From assembly GCA_045652425.1 (NCBI GenBank), contig JAZRUG010000027.1, positions 1 through 64,000 on the forward strand: a stretch of 64,000 nucleotides of DNA. Reading direction: 5' to 3'. How positions within the stretch are numbered: the stretch's first letter is position 1; every line of letters starts with the position of its first letter. The stretch is from RGIG1995 sp045652425. GTDB taxonomy: Bacteria; Bacillota; Clostridia; Oscillospirales; CAG-272. Positions 61,468 through 64,000 of the stretch are shown piece after piece. Position numbers and translations under genes: made by a program. Under the pieces are notes generated by a model that worked only from the letters and a program-made list of their open reading frames with translations, had not been told where the DNA came from and did not search any database.

Positions 61468-61732
61468 TTAAATTTAAAAGTAACATGTAAACAATATTTA
61501 GATTTGTTTTTTATTTCAAGTAATCTTCATATAACTCTAAAAACAATCAAAAGGATTCCTTATTCTTTTAACAATCTTCATAACCCTAATTGCTCTATGT
61601 TTAAGACAAAGAGTTATAATGCTTACATAATCATGATGATTAATAAAGAGTCTTATATAAATAAAAAGAGTCATAATGATTCTATTAAGAATCGTTATGA
61701 CTCAAGAAGATTGCAGAATTTTTCAAAACCTA
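61468..61732. other. AT-rich spacer between recombinase remnant and leader B
   Basis: About 265 nt without a convincing gene. Short repeated words such as AAGAGTCATAATGATTCT form weak inverted repeats near 61660-61705. Confidence 0.45.
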
Positions 61733-61761
61733 TTGAAAAATAGTCGCATTTGGTTTATAAT
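61733..61761 (+). promoter_or_regulatory. Promoter of leader RNA B
   Basis: TTGAAA (61733-61738) and TATAAT (61756-61761), 17-nt spacer; P1 begins 7 nt later. Confidence 0.85.
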
Positions 61762-61768
61762 AACTATG

Positions 61769-61981
61769 CTACACAAATTTCATAATCAACGAATTGTAAG
61801 GTGCACCCCCTATTTGTATATAGGGGTATTCTGTCCTGTTGTTTTCACCAAGTTTGTATTTGATAAAAATGCAAATTCCGCTTGGTGAATTTAGGAGTGT
61901 ATCCTTGTTCGTTGAGATTTGTGTAGCAACAATAGGAGTTTGCATTTTTTGTGCACTCTCTTATTGGGGGTGCACTTTTTT
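61769..61981 (+). ncRNA. Leader RNA B (new candidate class), before the HTH-SHOCT pair
   Basis: A 213-nt leader. P1 pairs CTACACAAATTTC (61769-61781) with GAGATTTGTGTAG (61914-61926). P2 pairs TCAACGAA (61786) with TTCGTTGA (61908). A hairpin CCCCTAT/ATAGGGG (61807-61826) and a stem TTCACCAAG/CTTGGTGAA (61844-61889) carry the apical TTTGATAAAAATGCAAATTC. After P1, GGAGTTTGCATTTTT (61935-61949) is complementary to AAAAATGCAAATTCC (61865-61879). The terminator (61951-61975) ends in TTTTTT. GGTGCACCCCC (61800-61810) can pair with the terminator arm GGGGGTGCAC, an extra antiterminator option. Confidence 0.78.
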
Positions 61982-62002
61982 ATTTGTAAGGAGGTAGGTA
62001 TA

Positions 62003-62173
62003 GTGGATTTTGTTGGCACAAAGGCGATGGCTGAAATATGGGATTGCAAACCATCGCAAATCACAAAATGGTGCAGAGAAGGAAAAATTCCAGGAGCAGA
62101 GCAAGACAGAAAAGGAAGCCCCTGGAGAATACCTGTTGATGCATTAAAACCTGAAACGAAAAAAGGAGATTAA
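62003..62173 (+). CDS. Small helix-turn-helix (MerR/excisionase-like) protein
   Basis: A 56-aa protein: VGTKAMAEIWDCKPSQITKW reads as a winged-helix MerR/Xis-type DNA-binding fold, followed by CREGKIPGAEQDRKGSPWRI and PVDAL, the typical wing and end. Such proteins are excision factors or small repressors of mobile elements. GTG 62003 follows AAGGAGGTAGGTATA. It lies directly behind leader RNA B and 2 nt before the SHOCT gene. Confidence 0.82.
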   Translation: MDFVGTKAMAEIWDCKPSQITKWCREGKIPGAEQDRKGSPWRIPVDALKPETKKGD

Positions 62174-62175
62174 AA

Positions 62176-62763
62176 ATGAACGAAAAAGTAATTATTAGAA
62201 CCAATAATGATTCTGCATTATCAACTATAAAGTTTTTTATTACATCCATAATATTCTTTCTTATCACATTTGGTATTTGTGAATACTTTAATGGCGGTCT
62301 GTTTGAAGGGAGATACGAATTCTATTTCCCTCATATTTTGGCAAGTGTTGGTGTTGCCCTCATTCCATTTATTGTTTTATGGATACTTAAATTGTTGGTT
62401 GCTACAGAATTAGTTGTAACAGATAAACGCGTATATGGTGCGGTTGCGTTTGGAAAGCGAGTTGACTTGCCATTGGATTCTATCACAGCAATCGCATTAA
62501 CTGTAAAACTGTTTCAAGGTATTTCGATTTCAACTTCATCTGGTAGAATCACATTCTATTTTATCGAAACACCCGAAAAGTTTCATAAAGAAATTAACGA
62601 TTTAATTATTGAACGTCAAAGTAAAAATACAACAACAATAATAGAAAAATCATCAACACAAAGCAGCGCTGACGAATTAAGGAAATACAAAGATTTGCTT
62701 GATAGTGGTGTAATCACCCAAGAAGAATTTGATGCAAAGAAAAAACAGTTGTTAGGACTCTAA
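62176..62763 (+). CDS. Membrane protein with bacterial PH and SHOCT domains
   Basis: A 195-aa protein: two membrane helices (about 16-36 and 50-72), a PH-like domain (ATELVVTDKRVYGAVAFG, then SITAIALTVKLFQGISI) and a C-terminal SHOCT motif (LRKYKDLLDSGVITQEEFDA). Similar proteins occur in many Firmicutes without known function. The SPFH protein of element 2 also ends in SHOCT, and both sit behind members of the same leader family. Confidence 0.82.
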   Translation: MNEKVIIRTNNDSALSTIKFFITSIIFFLITFGICEYFNGGLFEGRYEFYFPHILASVGVALIPFIVLWILKLLVATELVVTDKRVYGAVAFGKRVDLPLDSITAIALTVKLFQGISISTSSGRITFYFIETPEKFHKEINDLIIERQSKNTTTIIEKSSTQSSADELRKYKDLLDSGVITQEEFDAKKKQLLGL

Positions 62764-62772
62764 TACATACTA

Positions 62773-62807
62773 AAAGGACTATGACATCTTGTGTGTCATA
62801 GTCCTTA
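62773..62807 (+). terminator. Hairpin behind the SHOCT gene
   Basis: A 13-bp stem (62774-62786 with 62794-62806). No T run on the plus strand, so efficiency is doubtful. Confidence 0.6.
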
Positions 62808-63119
62808 AAAAACTTGCACCAAGTTTGCACCAAGGTGAAAATCAAGGCAAAAGTAAAACCCCGAAAACCGTGATGGTTTCGGGGTTTTTGAATACTCTTT
62901 GAAATAACAGATTATCTCTTGGAGAACTTGAAAACGGCTTATGTAGCCATTTTTTGCCCATTTGTGTAACATAGGTGTAAGTTTAAATAGTTTTTTTGGA
63001 GTCTTACCGAACTTTATTAAAGAGGATATTGTTAAAGAGGACAATCCATAAGAGTGTCCTCTTTTCTTCTATATCCTTCTTTTTTGTTTGACTGCCTAAT
63101 TTACGAATGCCCCTTTTAT
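62808..63119. other. Intergenic region before the lysozyme gene
   Basis: It holds a second hairpin (62855-62869 with 62875-62888, T run on both sides) and a duplicated TTGCACCAA word at about 62813 and 62825. No gene supported. Confidence 0.5.
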
Positions 63120-64000
63120 TTATGCTTTTGTTAGATACTTGATATCTACAGCCCCGGTAACTGCGCTGCTTTTAAGTGTTGAGATAACAACTCTCTTACC
63201 CTTAATTTCACGCACATATAAAACAGACTTATAGATATAAGGCGCAAACTTTTTATCTGTGCCGTAAACTACCGCATTATTTGAAAGCTTTACTTTGTCG
63301 CCCTCTTTAATTACATTAGTAGCCATAAGCTCGTTTACTCGGTTCTGTACTTCCTCGTAATTATATCCTGCTTCTGTCAGTTTCTTTTTACGGTCAGCAC
63401 CTACGCCCCACTTGTTAGCGATAACCTCTTTTGCGATTTCCTCAACTGATTTAAGTACAGGTTTTACCCCACCGCCTTTTGTAAAGCCGTTAAGTCCTGC
63501 CGCCTTAATCAATGACGGATAATCGACAAGCATATAATCTTGATCGCATGTTACCCCCGCAATTTTATTTGAACGGATATAGTTTGTTTCTCCGCCAAAC
63601 TGCCACATACCGAGGCAATCTGTATTCTGATATGAGCAAGACTTCGCCCACTGTGCAACCCAATGAGCATAACGTGTCAGCTCGTTATCTTTGAAATGCG
63701 CCGAGAAAGAGTAAGCCGTTGCGTAAATACCAACCCAAAAGCCCTTGTTTTCGAGATAATTTAAAAAAGCCTTGACTACATCTGTCAACGCTCTTTTTCC
63801 CAAACCGAGCATATCGCTATGTTCAACGTCTATATAGATAGGCAACTCAAACTGTCTACCCTTGAGAACGTTTGTGTAGAAATATTCCGCTTCTGCTTCT
63901 GCGCCCTTAATCGTTGTAGCTTTGGAGAACCAATAAACACCGACGGGCAATCCCTTTGCTTTCGCTTCTCTGTAATTGCGTTCAAACTTCGCATCGGTAT
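63120..64000 (-). CDS. GH25 lysozyme (phage-type endolysin), N-terminus outside the window
   Basis: The minus-strand frame is open to the window edge. The visible 293 residues include most of a glycoside hydrolase 25 domain (NYREAKAKGLPVGVYWF, IYIDVEHSD, GFWVGIYA, WVAQWAKSC, MWQFGG, DQDYM), a linker and a Cpl-7-type wall-binding repeat (IAKEVIANKWGVGADRKKKL), then a C-terminal SH3-like part. GH25 enzymes cut the glycan backbone of peptidoglycan. The domain set is that of phage endolysins, so prophage sequence may begin here. Confidence 0.88.
   Translation of the reverse strand, partial: TDAKFERNYREAKAKGLPVGVYWFSKATTIKGAEAEAEYFYTNVLKGRQFELPIYIDVEHSDMLGLGKRALTDVVKAFLNYLENKGFWVGIYATAYSFSAHFKDNELTRYAHWVAQWAKSCSYQNTDCLGMWQFGGETNYIRSNKIAGVTCDQDYMLVDYPSLIKAAGLNGFTKGGGVKPVLKSVEEIAKEVIANKWGVGADRKKKLTEAGYNYEEVQNRVNELMATNVIKEGDKVKLSNNAVVYGTDKKFAPYIYKSVLYVREIKGKRVVISTLKSSAVTGAVDIKYLTKA

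Noticed and set aside
61869..61997. A leader peptide starting at the conserved AUG of the apical loop
   Set aside because: In leaders A and B the frame runs on through the terminator, but in leader C it stops after six codons, so a conserved peptide is not supported. In B and C the downstream segment differs mostly at third codon positions (ATIGVC), which deserves memory but rests on few bases.
62805..63044. A 79-codon minus-strand frame
   Set aside because: It reads through two hairpin regions, lacks a ribosome site and has no recognisable features.
1..64000. CRISPR arrays, tRNA or rRNA genes
   Set aside because: No regularly spaced repeat clusters, cloverleaf sequences or rRNA-like stretches were seen by eye.

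Overview
The window looks like chromosome of a low-GC, Gram-positive anaerobe of the class Clostridia, probably a gut member related to Oscillospirales. The reasons are the gene orders rsmI-trmN-ferredoxin-ricT-holB-darA and rimP-nusA-ylxR-ylxQ-infB, a 2[4Fe-4S] ferredoxin, a pyruvate phosphate dikinase, a YpeB-like germination protein, strong AGGAGG ribosome sites and many short U-tailed terminators. No rRNA, tRNA or CRISPR array was seen.

Layout. 1-159: start of an IS3-type insertion sequence. 160-24043: core genome, almost all on the minus strand (RNA modification, DNA replication, rpsF-ssb-rpsR, ygiQ, the rimP-infB operon, a foldase-like lipoprotein, a glycosyltransferase, mfd, pth), ending in ppdK on the plus strand. 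24014-40758: a tandem integration hotspot at the 3' end of ppdK. The ppdK tail, with the shared core CAGGCTGC, occurs four times (24014, 30830, 36980, 40732) and bounds three integrated elements. Element 1 carries an AMP-dependent synthetase, a tyrosine recombinase, an SSB-like protein and a large serine recombinase. Element 2 carries a five-gene SPFH / zinc-ribbon / TIR operon and no recombinase. Element 3 carries a frameshifted membrane glycosyltransferase and an acyltransferase. 40759-60790: ordinary accessory chromosome (ArsC fusion, transporters, CoA-transferase, cell-surface lipoproteins, LTA-synthase-like enzyme, two AzlCD exporters). 60870-64000: another mobile patch with a truncated second copy of the tyrosine recombinase, an HTH protein, a PH/SHOCT protein and the end of a phage-type GH25 lysozyme.

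Two things stand out. First, the serine recombinase of element 1 appears to be split by its own integration. Its frame runs into the attachment core and stops there, but the matching 52-codon continuation, in the same frame and followed by a terminator, lies at the other end of the element just behind ppdK. The short core therefore encodes the PPDK C-terminus in one frame and the recombinase C-terminus in another.

Second, three paralogous leader RNAs (26311-26445 minus, 36701-36899 minus, 61769-61981 plus) precede three unrelated cargo genes or operons in the mobile patches. All share a promoter placed exactly 7 nt before the first helix, a closing helix P1, an apical AAAAAUG hairpin, a downstream GGAGUUUGC-type segment complementary to that hairpin, and an intrinsic terminator just before the ribosome site. 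I do not recognise this RNA class. Next to two of the three leaders, and divergent from them, lies the tyrosine recombinase with its own long structured 5' region, conserved in helix architecture between the intact and the truncated copy. The layout of recombinase, divergent promoter and variable cargo recalls an integron in outline, but that comparison is inference.
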